Positions 27,187 through 35,094 of a DNA stretch of 60,077 nucleotides are shown piece after piece. Location: positions 1 through 60,077 of the forward strand of contig WQYV01000003.1 in NCBI GenBank assembly GCA_009781085.1. Reading direction: 5' to 3'. How positions within the stretch are numbered: the stretch's first letter is position 1; each line of letters starts with the position of its first letter. Under the pieces are notes generated by a model, which was not told the DNA's origin, searched no databases, and was given only the letters and a program-made list of their open reading frames with translations. The translations under genes were made by a program, and so were the position numbers. This DNA is from Betaproteobacteria bacterium. GTDB lineage: Bacteria; Pseudomonadota; Gammaproteobacteria; Burkholderiales; Rhodocyclaceae.

Positions 27187-27945
27187 TTAAGCCCGTCTGT
27201 TTTTGGTTGGATGAACCTGCGATGAAGCCCTCTGGGCATTGAACTTTGCTGTGCGGTGTTCGCGGGACTTTTCGGCGGACTCTTTTGTGCGGTTTATGCG
27301 CGACGACAACGTGTCCCATGATGCGTACTTTGGCGGAAAAAGTTTCTCCAATTCAAACCGCTCAATACAAACTCCTGCAAGCGACAAGCTATCAGAGGCA
27401 AGGTGCAAAAGCATGTTGAAAATATTTTCGACCAACTGACCATCACGCCCCCACCAATCATTGACGAATTTTTCTAGCGCATGAAGGGAGTCATAGAAGG
27501 CAATTAAAGCCGTTGCGTCGTCACCTGATAAATCTCTGAATTGCTGCGCGTTTGGGTACAGTACTGGCATGTACGGGACAAAGTCCATCTGCAAATCGCT
27601 TGGCGTGACTCCATCCTTAGCCCAGGTGCATACGTAGTTTACGCTTGCGCGTTCATGTATATATAGCACCCTCTCAATAACTCGGTTCAACTCGTGGGCT
27701 AGATACTTACGCGCCTCTGCTTCACGTCTGGCTTTGTCCTCGGAGCTAGAGCGGCGGCTGTTCATCTCCGTTATCCACGCTCCCAGCAATGAAGCGCCTG
27801 CCCCAAACAGCGCACCAGCAAGGGGCGGAATATTTGCAAGCAAAGACACAATACCAAACAAGACAAGCAGGCCGAATAATCCAAGGTGCGGATTCTTCCG
27901 TATAAAAACAAAAGAAATCGGCGCTGCCTGCCGCCAAAAGCGCAC
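27187..27945 (-). CDS. Transposon-borne membrane protein of unknown function
   Basis: I do not recognise this 252-residue protein. Its N-terminus is basic and then strongly hydrophobic (LGLFGLLVLFGIVSLLANIP, LAGALFGAGASLLGAWI, about residues 21-58), suggesting two membrane helices. A charged helical stretch (SSSEDKARREAEARKYLAHE) and a soluble C-terminal domain with several Trp and Tyr residues follow. The tail is basic. It lies alone at the left end of the Tn3-family element, transcribed toward the left inverted repeat. As the only non-TA cargo it could be an accessory or defence gene, but nothing in the sequence proves a role. Confidence 0.7.
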   Translation of the reverse strand: MRFWRQAAPISFVFIRKNPHLGLFGLLVLFGIVSLLANIPPLAGALFGAGASLLGAWITEMNSRRSSSEDKARREAEARKYLAHELNRVIERVLYIHERASVNYVCTWAKDGVTPSDLQMDFVPYMPVLYPNAQQFRDLSGDDATALIAFYDSLHALEKFVNDWWGRDGQLVENIFNMLLHLASDSLSLAGVCIERFELEKLFPPKYASWDTLSSRINRTKESAEKSREHRTAKFNAQRASSQVHPTKNRRA

Positions 27946-28091
27946 ACATTTATATCAGAGGAACCTACACCTTCGGAGAAAGGTCATAACTCCTTCCACC
28001 CCTGAACTGGCCCCTTTATTTTTCTGTTCCCGCTCGGCGGCATTTTCACAAACCCATTTTTCAACTGCTTTGATACGCTAGGCTAGGCTGA

Positions 28092-28403
28092 TTAAGCGTG
28101 TGCAACCTCTGCCGAGATAGGCTGCACCGCAAGCCGTAAGCCCATCGTTTTGAGGATTGCGGCTAGGCTACGGATTTCTGGGTTTCCGTCAGCAGACAGA
28201 GTTCTGTAAAGCTGTGTGCGGTTAAGTTGCGCTTGTTCCGCAATCTTTGGAACACCACCAAAGGCTTTTGTCATTTGGCGAAGCGCGATAAGTAACTCGC
28301 CTTGATCGCCGTCCTCAAGGATGCTGTTTAACAACTCAACAGCATAGGCCGGGTCTTTGCGGAAGGCATCGGCCATTGCATCATCATGGGTTCGCTCTTT
28401 CAT
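28092..28403 (-). CDS. Helix-turn-helix antitoxin of a RelE/HigB-type pair
   Basis: The 103-residue product starts MKERTHDDAMADAFRKDPAY and matches the putative addiction-module antidote family: LLIALRQMTKAFGGVPKIAE, then LNRTQLYRTLSADGNPEI (the helix-turn-helix), then SLAAILKTMGLRLAV. It should neutralise the toxin encoded just upstream and repress the operon. Its ATG overlaps the toxin stop by 4 bp. The frame is open upstream, but those codons belong to the toxin gene in another frame. Toxin-first order is typical of this family. Confidence 0.92.
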   Translation of the reverse strand: MKERTHDDAMADAFRKDPAYAVELLNSILEDGDQGELLIALRQMTKAFGGVPKIAEQAQLNRTQLYRTLSADGNPEIRSLAAILKTMGLRLAVQPISAEVAHA

Positions 28404-28741
28404 CGCTCTTTCTCCTGCTTTGCGCTGCGACGCTGCCAGTCCTTCCAATACTCACATGCCGCCGAAATGTCGGCGTCTTGAGAACGTTTGTGACCGCCGC
28501 AAAGCAACAAGACAACTGTCTTCTCGGTTTGCGCGTAGTACACGCGGTAGCCCGGGCCTACATCGAGCCGCAGTTCCCACACCCCATCACGGCAAGGCTT
28601 GTGATCGCCAAAATTACCAAGCTCGACACGATAAATGCGTCGGTCAATGGCGATCTTGGCTTTACCGTCTTTCACTTGTTCGCGCCATTCCGCAAATACG
28701 TCCCGGCCATCGCTGGTGATGTAGTGCTTGATCTCGAACAT
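28400..28741 (-). CDS. RelE/ParE-superfamily (HigB-like) toxin
   Basis: This 113-residue protein matches the phage-derived Gp49-like/HigB addiction toxins: IKHYITSDGRDVFAEWREQV, then KIAIDRRIYRVELGNFGD, GVWELRLDVGPGYRVYYAQT and VVLLLCGGHKRSQDADI. Such toxins cut mRNA on the ribosome. It is the first gene of the pair, directly behind a palindromic operator, and has no obvious ribosome site, so the mRNA may be nearly leaderless. The pair probably stabilises the transposon or its past plasmid host. Confidence 0.92.
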   Translation of the reverse strand: MFEIKHYITSDGRDVFAEWREQVKDGKAKIAIDRRIYRVELGNFGDHKPCRDGVWELRLDVGPGYRVYYAQTEKTVVLLLCGGHKRSQDADISAACEYWKDWQRRSAKQEKER

Positions 28742-28750
28742 GTTTTATTG

Positions 28751-28764
28751 TCGTTTATAAACGA
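28751..28764. promoter_or_regulatory. Palindromic operator of the transposon toxin-antitoxin pair
   Basis: TCGTTTATAAACGA is a perfect palindrome nine bases upstream of the toxin ATG. Its centre, TATAAA, could serve as the -10 box in the leftward direction, so binding of the antitoxin there would block transcription. Confidence 0.65.
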
Positions 28765-28896
28765 AGATATGTCAAGAGGCACAATTATTCCAGCAGTCCT
28801 GATAGTGCCTTTCATATGTCGGTCTAGGCTATACCCTAACCGGACGTCAGGATACACCGTCTGAAACCGTCAAAATAGAGTTATATTCCAAATTTC

Positions 28897-28925
28897 TTGA
28901 CAGGCACGGTACAAAGCCATAGATT
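28897..28925 (+). promoter_or_regulatory. Predicted promoter of the resolvase gene
   Basis: A perfect -35 box TTGACA (28897-28902) is followed after 17 bp by TAGATT (28920-28925). It lies just upstream of tnpR. Resolvase sites of Tn3-family elements overlap this region, so resolvase would also repress its own transcription. I could not delimit the res subsites. Confidence 0.6.
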
Positions 28926-28955
28926 TTTACCTGACACTTACGCTTGGAGAGCATT

Positions 28956-29516
28956 TTGCAGGGGCATCGCATCGGCTACGTCCGCGTCAGCAGTTTCGAC
29001 CAAAATCCGGAACGACAACTGGAACAGGTTCAGGTGGACAAGGTGTTCACCGATAAGGCGTCTGGGAAAGACACGAAACGCCCGCAGCTTGACGCATTGC
29101 TTGCTTTCGTGCGTGAAGGTGACACGGTGGTGGTGCACAGCATGGATCGGCTGGCGCGCAACCTGGATGACCTACGCCGTTTAGTGCAGCAACTTACCCA
29201 AAGCGGAGTACGCATTGAGTTCGTCAAGGAATGCCTAACTTTTACTGGCGAAGACTCTCCAATGGCAAACTTGATGTTGTCAGTCATGGGCGCATTCGCC
29301 GAATTTGAGCGCGCACTCATCAAGGAGCGTCAACGCGAAGGCATCGCCTTGGCGAAACAGCGCGGTGCTTATCGTGGTCGCAAGAAATCGCTTTCCGATT
29401 CAGAAATTGCAGGATTGCGCCAGCGTGCCACTGCTGGCGAAAAGAAAACGACGCTTGCCCGTGAATTCGGCATCAGTCGTGAAACGCTATATCAATATTT
29501 GCGAGCGCAAGAGTAG
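28956..29516 (+). CDS. tnpR: Serine resolvase TnpR of the Tn3-family element
   Basis: The 186-residue site-specific recombinase resolves cointegrates. The N-terminal catalytic domain shows GYVRVSSFDQNPERQL with the nucleophilic Ser, then VVHSMDRLARNLDDLRRLVQ with the conserved Arg residues. The C-terminal helix-turn-helix includes RGRKKSLSDSEIAGLRQRA and TTLAREFGISRETLYQYL. The start is a TTG with GGAGAG a few bases upstream; a second in-frame TTG at 28944 is possible. It looks complete and functional, in contrast to tnpA. Confidence 0.93.
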   Translation: MQGHRIGYVRVSSFDQNPERQLEQVQVDKVFTDKASGKDTKRPQLDALLAFVREGDTVVVHSMDRLARNLDDLRRLVQQLTQSGVRIEFVKECLTFTGEDSPMANLMLSVMGAFAEFERALIKERQREGIALAKQRGAYRGRKKSLSDSEIAGLRQRATAGEKKTTLAREFGISRETLYQYLRAQE

Positions 29517-30433
29517 GGACGCGCTTTCCGCCGAACATCGGCGGTTAGGTAGCCTGTTGGCAGAGGGATTGGATGAATCGGCCAAGGCTGCACTAGATCA
29601 GCTTCTGGTGCGTGATGACATCTTCGTCCGCTATACGTCGCACTCGATTTTGCAGGCACTGACCCGGATAGCCCGTGGCTTGTGGCGCTGGCCTGGGTCA
29701 AGGAAGTGTTCTCAAAACAACAGCGTCTGTCGCAACGACCGCTCGCCGAATGTCCAGCAGCCACGTTACCGAAACGCTTGCGCACGTTCCTGTTGACCTT
29801 CGATACCGATGGCAAGCCAACGAGCCTACATGCCGACCGCTACGAATTCTGGCTTTATCATCAAGTCAGGAAGCGTTTCCAGTCGGGGGAACTCTACCTT
29901 GATGACAGCCTACAACACCGTCATTTCTCCGACGAGTTGGTTTCGATGGAAGAAAGGGCCGACGCGCTGGCGCAGATGGACATTCCATTCCTGCGACAGC
30001 CGATTGATGCACAGCTTGATGTACTGGCGTCCGAACTGCATACACAATGGTTGGCTTTTACCTGCGCGATCCGCAATTGGAGCGCAACGTGCATCGCTCT
30101 CAGAACCGGATCGAGTCCTACCACCAGTTACGTTCGGCCATCGCACAGGTTGGCGGGAAGAAAGAACTGACCGGTCGCACAGACATCGAGGTCGAAATCA
30201 GCAACCAGTGTGCGCGTCTGATCGTCAACATGGTCATCTTCTACAACTCGGCAATCCTGTCCCGGCTTCTGGCGAAATATGAAGCAAGCGGTAACGCCAA
30301 AGCACTGGAGCTCATCACCAAGATGTCACCAACGGCCTGGAGGCACATCCTGCTGAACGGACATTACACCTTCCAGAGCGACGGCAAGGTGATCGACTTA
30401 GATGCGCTCGTAGCGGGGCTGGAGTTGGGGTGA
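29510..30433 (+). pseudogene. Tn3-family transposase remnant with internal deletions
   Basis: Three homologous pieces lie in different frames. The first, 29510 to about 29613, has an N-terminal piece RDALSAEHRRLGSLLAEGLD ending ALDQLLVRDD. The second, about 29655-30054, carries the middle region WVKEVFSKQQRLSQRPL, RYEFWLYHQVRKRFQSGELY and LYLDDSLQHRHFSDELVSM. The third, about 30050-30433, is the C-terminus, YLRDPQLERNVHRSQNRIES onward to LDALVAGLELG. A full TnpA has roughly 1000 residues; about 300 codons remain. The block between the second and third pieces, which holds the first two catalytic aspartates, is gone, while the C-terminal Glu context (NRIES) remains. The element cannot move itself. 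Confidence 0.88.
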
Positions 30434-30465
30434 CGGAAATTTCTCGGGTTCCGGCTTGCAACCCC
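30415..30465. repeat. Right terminal inverted repeat of the Tn3-family element
   Basis: Read on the minus strand it begins GGGGTTGCAAGCCGGAACCC and matches the left end over 51 bp with about five differences. The end of tnpA lies inside it. TAATA follows directly. Confidence 0.93.
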
Positions 30466-30478
30466 TAATACCGATCGT

Positions 30479-30967
30479 TCAATCCCGTGCCACACCACGT
30501 CCCATCACGTTGAACCCTTCATCGCGCATTTGCGTAAGGGTAGCATTGCCGCTATCGGTAACGCGAAACTCGCCGTAACGAGCCAGTTCGTAGGCTTTTC
30601 CCTGCCCTTCTTCAAAGAAAAACGCATTAGGCAAGCGATATCGAAATCGGATCTCATCATCTTGCAAAGCCGAATGCCCATCATCAATACGCTCAAAATT
30701 CGCAACATTGTTTTCGTCAAGCTTCAGAACAATCATTTCGTCCCTACTGACCTCGCTACTAACTTTATTTGCCAGTGCAAAACGTAGCGCCATGTAATCT
30801 CCCTGCATCAACGACCGTGGGTCGACCGGTGCCAGTTGTAACAGCACAATACGCCCTTTTTGGACGATGCTTTCCTTTTGAAAGATGCTCCAGTTAAGAA
30901 AACCAAGAATAAGAATTCCAGCAACAACGGCGACAATGGCTCGCAGACTTATCTTGGAAAAATTCAT
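30479..30967 (-). CDS. GDYXXLXY-domain membrane-anchored protein
   Basis: The 162-residue product has one N-terminal membrane helix (AIVAVVAGILILGFLNWSIF). The periplasmic part carries LLQLAPVDPRSLMQGDYMAL with the family's GDYxxLxY-like signature, here GDYMALRF. It is the last gene of a three-gene membrane operon in which DUF2157, DUF4401 and GDYXXLXY proteins regularly occur together. The joint function is unknown; the topology suggests an envelope complex. ATG 30967 overlaps the upstream gene by 4 bp. The Tn3-family right end lies only 13 bp beyond its stop. Confidence 0.87.
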   Translation of the reverse strand: MNFSKISLRAIVAVVAGILILGFLNWSIFQKESIVQKGRIVLLQLAPVDPRSLMQGDYMALRFALANKVSSEVSRDEMIVLKLDENNVANFERIDDGHSALQDDEIRFRYRLPNAFFFEEGQGKAYELARYGEFRVTDSGNATLTQMRDEGFNVMGRGVARD

Positions 30968-32139
30968 CCCTTTTCTCCTTCGTTGCATCCCGTTTTCGGC
31001 AAAAGGTAGCGACTGAAAGCATAGAGTAGCAGCAATACGGCACCCAGCGCGGTAAGCATCAGCGATTTGAATAACAGGATATCTTCAAGCGAGTAATAAT
31101 AATAACCAACCGACCAAAGCAATTGGACGACGCCGATACCTTCCAGAAGCTTATCCCGCTGCGAGAAGCCAAGGATGTACACAGTCAGTGCAAATAATGC
31201 CATCGGTACTGGCCAGGTTCCTGCCGCAAGAAGGATCGCAAACAACCAGGCACCGCTGTTTGTAAGCGACAATGGTTTGGCTGTCCCTCGCCTCAACAAG
31301 GCATATACAATACCCAACCAGGCAACAACCAAACTGACCCGCCCAAAGACTTCAAACCCGTTACTACTGCTGGCTCCCATCACCGTCCACATGCTGCCTC
31401 CCATACCCCCCAATAGCATAGAGTTTCGTATTCCTGTAATGTCTTGCATTCCTGCAATAAAAAACGGAACCAGGCTGAGAACCAGCGCAACTACGGGCCA
31501 AAGCCGAGGTAAGCGCCATTGGTAACGCAATACGACTGCCAGCAACGCCAGACACAGCGACATGAACAACAAGGCAAGTAATTCTGCGACCTTAAAAGGC
31601 ATGCCGGTATATGAAAAAGAAATTACCCAGAACAACACTGCGAAATACAGGGATGTCAAGGCAACCGATGCGCTCAGAAAACGGTTAGGCAAATACGGGA
31701 TTGCCACCAGGACGGCGACCCCAAACAACGCCGTCAACAAGCAAGGGACATAAGACTCAGTCCAGCTTGACCCACCGAACCAGATGACGCTCACCAACAG
31801 CACCTGCCCCAAAAGTGCCAGAATAAAAAGAATCTGGTCAACAAATGCCGAAGACGGGCATTTGCGAAAACACACGACTGCCAACGTGCAGGCAATGGTT
31901 CCAAGGATTGCGCGTACCCATTCGTTTTCGAACTCTCTCCCCATAAAAAATGCGATAAAAAACAAAAATAAACATGAGGAAAGCCACGCTGCCACACCCA
32001 GCATCACCTTGACAAACCAAGGTGACCCGTCGCCATGAGCCTTTGCCGAATCGACCGGCATCTCTCCCTGCACCAGCCCTGCATCAGACAATGTCTGCCA
32101 AAAAATTTCAGGGTTGCCCCGGGACGGGAAAATTTTCAT
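30964..32139 (-). CDS. DUF4401-domain polytopic membrane protein
   Basis: The 391-residue protein has about ten membrane helices (for example AWLSSCLFLFFIAFFMG, QILFILALLGQVLLVSVIWF, LFMSLCLALLAVVLRY, LMLTALGAVLLLLYAFS). It has a short soluble N-terminus (EIFWQTLSDAGLVQ). This matches the DUF4401 family found next to DUF2157 and GDYXXLXY genes. It overlaps both neighbours by 4 bp, so the three are translationally coupled. No catalytic motif is visible. Confidence 0.85.
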   Translation of the reverse strand: MKIFPSRGNPEIFWQTLSDAGLVQGEMPVDSAKAHGDGSPWFVKVMLGVAAWLSSCLFLFFIAFFMGREFENEWVRAILGTIACTLAVVCFRKCPSSAFVDQILFILALLGQVLLVSVIWFGGSSWTESYVPCLLTALFGVAVLVAIPYLPNRFLSASVALTSLYFAVLFWVISFSYTGMPFKVAELLALLFMSLCLALLAVVLRYQWRLPRLWPVVALVLSLVPFFIAGMQDITGIRNSMLLGGMGGSMWTVMGASSSNGFEVFGRVSLVVAWLGIVYALLRRGTAKPLSLTNSGAWLFAILLAAGTWPVPMALFALTVYILGFSQRDKLLEGIGVVQLLWSVGYYYYSLEDILLFKSLMLTALGAVLLLLYAFSRYLLPKTGCNEGEKG

Positions 32140-33146
32140 GGCGAAACCTCCTCATGGGTTTCAGCGGATGGGCTGTCTTTCCACGCATGTGCGACCTGCC
32201 GCAACCACCAGGCTGCCCCCGCCGTCGCCAGCATGGAAAACAGGCTCAACAGAAACAAAGGACCGGCGAAATCCCTCGAACCCTCAAAAAGGACGCGACC
32301 AAGCCATGTGGTCGCCACCACGATAACGCTCAATGCGCCGCCCGCCAGCATGAAAAGATCCGGCACCTTGTAACGATAACCGCCGTACAGGCCGGCCAGC
32401 ACGAGGATGTACAGCACGAAATACCACCCATTCGCATGGCGATGGTCAAAGATCAGGTAAATCGCCAGCACCGTCGCTGCGCCCCCTGCCGCGAGCACCA
32501 ACAACCTCGGCACCCAACGGCCACGCATCCACATCCAGCCATTCGCGGCCAGCCATTCCCAGGCGGCCAGCACACAAGCATCAAACAAAATCACGGCAGC
32601 CAGAACGGCTTCAAACTCCGAGGAAAAACCCCATAATTTCTCGGACACTTGAACATAAAAGATATATGCCACATGCAGGATTACCAGCCATAGGACCCAT
32701 AAGGCCGACAGGCGTGCCGACAACGCCCAGGGAATGATCAGCAGCGCCCAGACGAGGAACAACTCGTAAGTATTCGCGCCTGTCTGGTAGGTTTGCCCGA
32801 TCAATGCCAGCAATGCGCCGACTGCCAGGCTTGCAGCCAGCAGCGCAGCATTCCCATAGCGAAGATGTGCGCCCAGAACATACGCCACAAGGGAAGCGAC
32901 AATCACCAACTCGACCAGCGCGAATTTGCTAAAACGTCCAATCCCTGACCAGTTCGCCGCCACGAAAAAAATCAACCCCGCCAGCAGCGCCGTGACCCCA
33001 AACCACAGCAGCAGCCGCTCGATCCAGAAGCGCCAATCCTGACGGGAAGGCGGAATCCCTGCCAACTGCAAGGCCGTCGGCACATGTTGCACAGGCAAGG
33101 CATTTTGCTCCCACCATTGCGCAATCCATCTTTGTCGTTCATGCAT
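32136..33146 (-). CDS. DUF2157-domain polytopic membrane protein
   Basis: The 336-residue product opens with a soluble segment (RQRWIAQWWEQNALPV, then IERLLLWFGVTALLAGLIFF) typical of DUF2157, followed by about ten membrane helices. ATG 33146 is preferred because GGAAG lies seven bases before it; two more ATG codons lie upstream in frame. It is the first gene of the operon with DUF4401 and GDYXXLXY. Role unknown. Confidence 0.85.
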   Translation of the reverse strand: MHERQRWIAQWWEQNALPVQHVPTALQLAGIPPSRQDWRFWIERLLLWFGVTALLAGLIFFVAANWSGIGRFSKFALVELVIVASLVAYVLGAHLRYGNAALLAASLAVGALLALIGQTYQTGANTYELFLVWALLIIPWALSARLSALWVLWLVILHVAYIFYVQVSEKLWGFSSEFEAVLAAVILFDACVLAAWEWLAANGWMWMRGRWVPRLLVLAAGGAATVLAIYLIFDHRHANGWYFVLYILVLAGLYGGYRYKVPDLFMLAGGALSVIVVATTWLGRVLFEGSRDFAGPLFLLSLFSMLATAGAAWWLRQVAHAWKDSPSAETHEEVSP

Positions 33147-33228
33147 CGAAGTACTTCCTTTCATGGTTTCCATAGGGCCGGCACTCCTTTCCAGGCGCAA
33201 AACTTGATCATCGACGCCTCAGCCAGCC

Positions 33229-33665
33229 TCAGTCCAACGACCTTCCTCCAGGCACCTTGAATGCTGGATGTTCCTTCAGTAACCCGCCGATATAAGCCGC
33301 CCCAGCCTGCGTCAAATGGTCACCGTCATACGACAGAAGCTTTCCATCTGGAGAAAAGATCGGACAAGTTTGTGAATCTGTGCCGCAAATCAATCCATAT
33401 AAATCAACAAACTCTATTTTTTCCATAGTTTCTATATTCTTACGCAATATTTTGTTTATAGTGACAATATCAGTACTAACACTGTTTCGTAGTTCAGCTT
33501 TTTTTTGAGGCGAAACTCCAAGATAATCTCGGTTTCTGATTTTACCAAAATTCTTCCTATCAACGCCTACAAACCCACCTCTTACCCACGGGAACCCCGC
33601 ATGAAACAGAAAACAGACAAAACGGCGATGGCCCGTAAGCCATCTATTTCCCTACGATAATTCAT
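33229..33665 (-). pseudogene. Acyltransferase-3/SGNH O-acyltransferase relic (frameshift plus large internal deletion)
   Basis: The gene start is intact: an ATG at 33665 reads MNYRREIDGLRAIAVLSVFC, the standard N-terminus of OafA/YrhL-type O-acyltransferases. A lost base near 33602 shifts the frame, and the next frame continues HAGFPWVRGGFVGVD, still family sequence. There the expected membrane domain stops. The reading frame jumps to the end of a C-terminal SGNH domain (EKIEFVDLYGLICGTDS, FSPDGKLLSYDGDHLTQAGA with the catalytic D-x-x-H). About 500 of roughly 650 residues are missing. The start overlaps the stop of the upstream methyltransferase gene. It would once have acetylated the surface glycan. 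Confidence 0.85.
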
Positions 33666-35073
33666 TTAACTTTCGCGTAAAGACGAGTAAAGTTCGAAGG
33701 CTATCGGTGAGACTGAATTGTTCTCGGAGGATGAAATGCTCTTCCTGAAAAGCGGCAATACATCCCTCCAGCGTATAATCGGGGAAAACGTTTTGCCGGG
33801 CGGCCATCATGCGCTGCACCTGTGAATCTTCCCAAGGGACAAATTCCAGGATGAGGGTTCCATCTTGCCTAAGAAGAGATGCAAAATAGCGGGCAACCTT
33901 TCCGAGTGGGATGCCAGCATCTTGCACGAGGTGATGGATTAGCGCCAAAGCAGAGAGAAAATCCGCCTTGCAGCGTCCCTGGAAGGACTCCCTCTCCTCA
34001 GAGGCCCAACCGATGCCTGACGACGGATTGGAAAGATCCAGGACAAGCGGGAGGATGGGGCTGTTTCCTTCCTGCTTGAGCGCAGCGTACATCTTTTCGA
34101 CCGCTAGGTAATCCAAGTCCGAAGCGATAACAGCACGAAAGTGTTCGGCCAGTATCCGACTGTAGAGGCCAGTATTCGCGCCAAGGTCTACACTCAGCGC
34201 TCCAGGACGAGAGGCCACCACTTGGCGGACGAACCGGGCTTTTTCTTCGGCTCCTTCGCGGCTGTAATTGGTGTCGCTGTAGTAATCCCCCCATTGCGTA
34301 CTAAAGGTCGGCAACTGCATGTTTTCAATGACCATGCGTAGCGACTCGCACAATTTCGGGACAACGCTTTCGTTGAGCGTAAGTTGTTTGACTTTGTCGG
34401 CAACTTGGCGCGCATCGGCATGGCGATGCTGCATCCTCGCATGGGTGTGGATGTGGAGTTGTAGGAGAGGATTAAACCTAGTTTTCCAAGGCAGCAGGGA
34501 AGAGGCTATATCCAACGGCAAGCCATCTATCCAGAGGGAAAGCATCTTCCCGCAGCGCACATCCCGATAGCACATGAGCGCTAGTGGGGCGAGAAAATGT
34601 TTGCAGAATTGGAGGTAAGCCGCCCAAGGCTCCCCGGTGCGGCGCATCTCGAAGGAAAGATGGTCAATGAAAACAGGCTTTCCGTTGAAAAACTGGACGT
34701 TGTAAGAACTTGCGTCCTTGAGGACGAGGCCATGCTTCATCGCCAGTTGCATGAGATCAAGCGTGAGCAGGGCAGCGTCTTTCAGTTGTCCAAAACTCCA
34801 TTCATAAGGGTAGGAGATGAACGGTAGACGCTCAATTTCTAGTGTTTTCCAGCTTCCTTCCAGTGGAGTAGTTTCAGTAAAGGGCAGCAGTTTGCCTTGC
34901 CGGATGGCTTCTTCAAAGAACCCGGACTTTTCTGCAAAGCCCCAATGTTCCGCATAAACAGGCTGTACCGTCCGGAATACGCGACCTTCCGTGAGATACA
35001 CCATTCCGGAAGGGTCACGGAAAGAGCCAGGGGATCTAATGAAAAGGGGTAGGGAAGGAACGTTTGTCGTCAT
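33652..35073 (-). CDS. Class I SAM-dependent methyltransferase, NoeA-like
   Basis: The 473-residue protein resembles nodulation protein NoeA-type methyltransferases. The long N-terminal region contains LVLKDASSYNVQFFNGKPVF and IDHLSFE. The C-terminal Rossmann domain has motif I LSVDLGANTGLYSRIL and the acidic strand AVIASDLDYLAVEKMYA. It probably methylates a sugar or lipid-linked glycan. ATG 35073 has AGGATAGTAGG directly upstream; a GTG five codons earlier is possible. It follows the sulfatase-like gene after about 20 bp and overlaps the acyltransferase relic. Confidence 0.82.
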   Translation of the reverse strand: MTTNVPSLPLFIRSPGSFRDPSGMVYLTEGRVFRTVQPVYAEHWGFAEKSGFFEEAIRQGKLLPFTETTPLEGSWKTLEIERLPFISYPYEWSFGQLKDAALLTLDLMQLAMKHGLVLKDASSYNVQFFNGKPVFIDHLSFEMRRTGEPWAAYLQFCKHFLAPLALMCYRDVRCGKMLSLWIDGLPLDIASSLLPWKTRFNPLLQLHIHTHARMQHRHADARQVADKVKQLTLNESVVPKLCESLRMVIENMQLPTFSTQWGDYYSDTNYSREGAEEKARFVRQVVASRPGALSVDLGANTGLYSRILAEHFRAVIASDLDYLAVEKMYAALKQEGNSPILPLVLDLSNPSSGIGWASEERESFQGRCKADFLSALALIHHLVQDAGIPLGKVARYFASLLRQDGTLILEFVPWEDSQVQRMMAARQNVFPDYTLEGCIAAFQEEHFILREQFSLTDSLRTLLVFTRKLNELS

Positions 35074-35094
35074 CCTACTATCCTGCACTATGGA

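Larger units (their letters stand above)
27050..30465. mobile_element. Defective Tn3-family transposon (3.4 kb) with TAATA target duplication
   Basis: The element is bounded by 51-bp imperfect inverted ends and flanked by TAATA on both sides (27045-27049 and 30466-30470), the 5-bp duplication expected for Tn3-type transposition. Inside, from left to right, are a membrane protein gene, a toxin-antitoxin pair, an intact serine resolvase gene and a badly deleted tnpA. The catalytic core of TnpA is missing, so movement would need transposase supplied in trans. The right end overlaps the tnpA 3' end. Confidence 0.93.

Noticed and set aside
33448-33651. Intergenic gap beside the NoeA-like methyltransferase gene.
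   Set aside because: On reading both frames it is part of the acyltransferase relic, not empty DNA.
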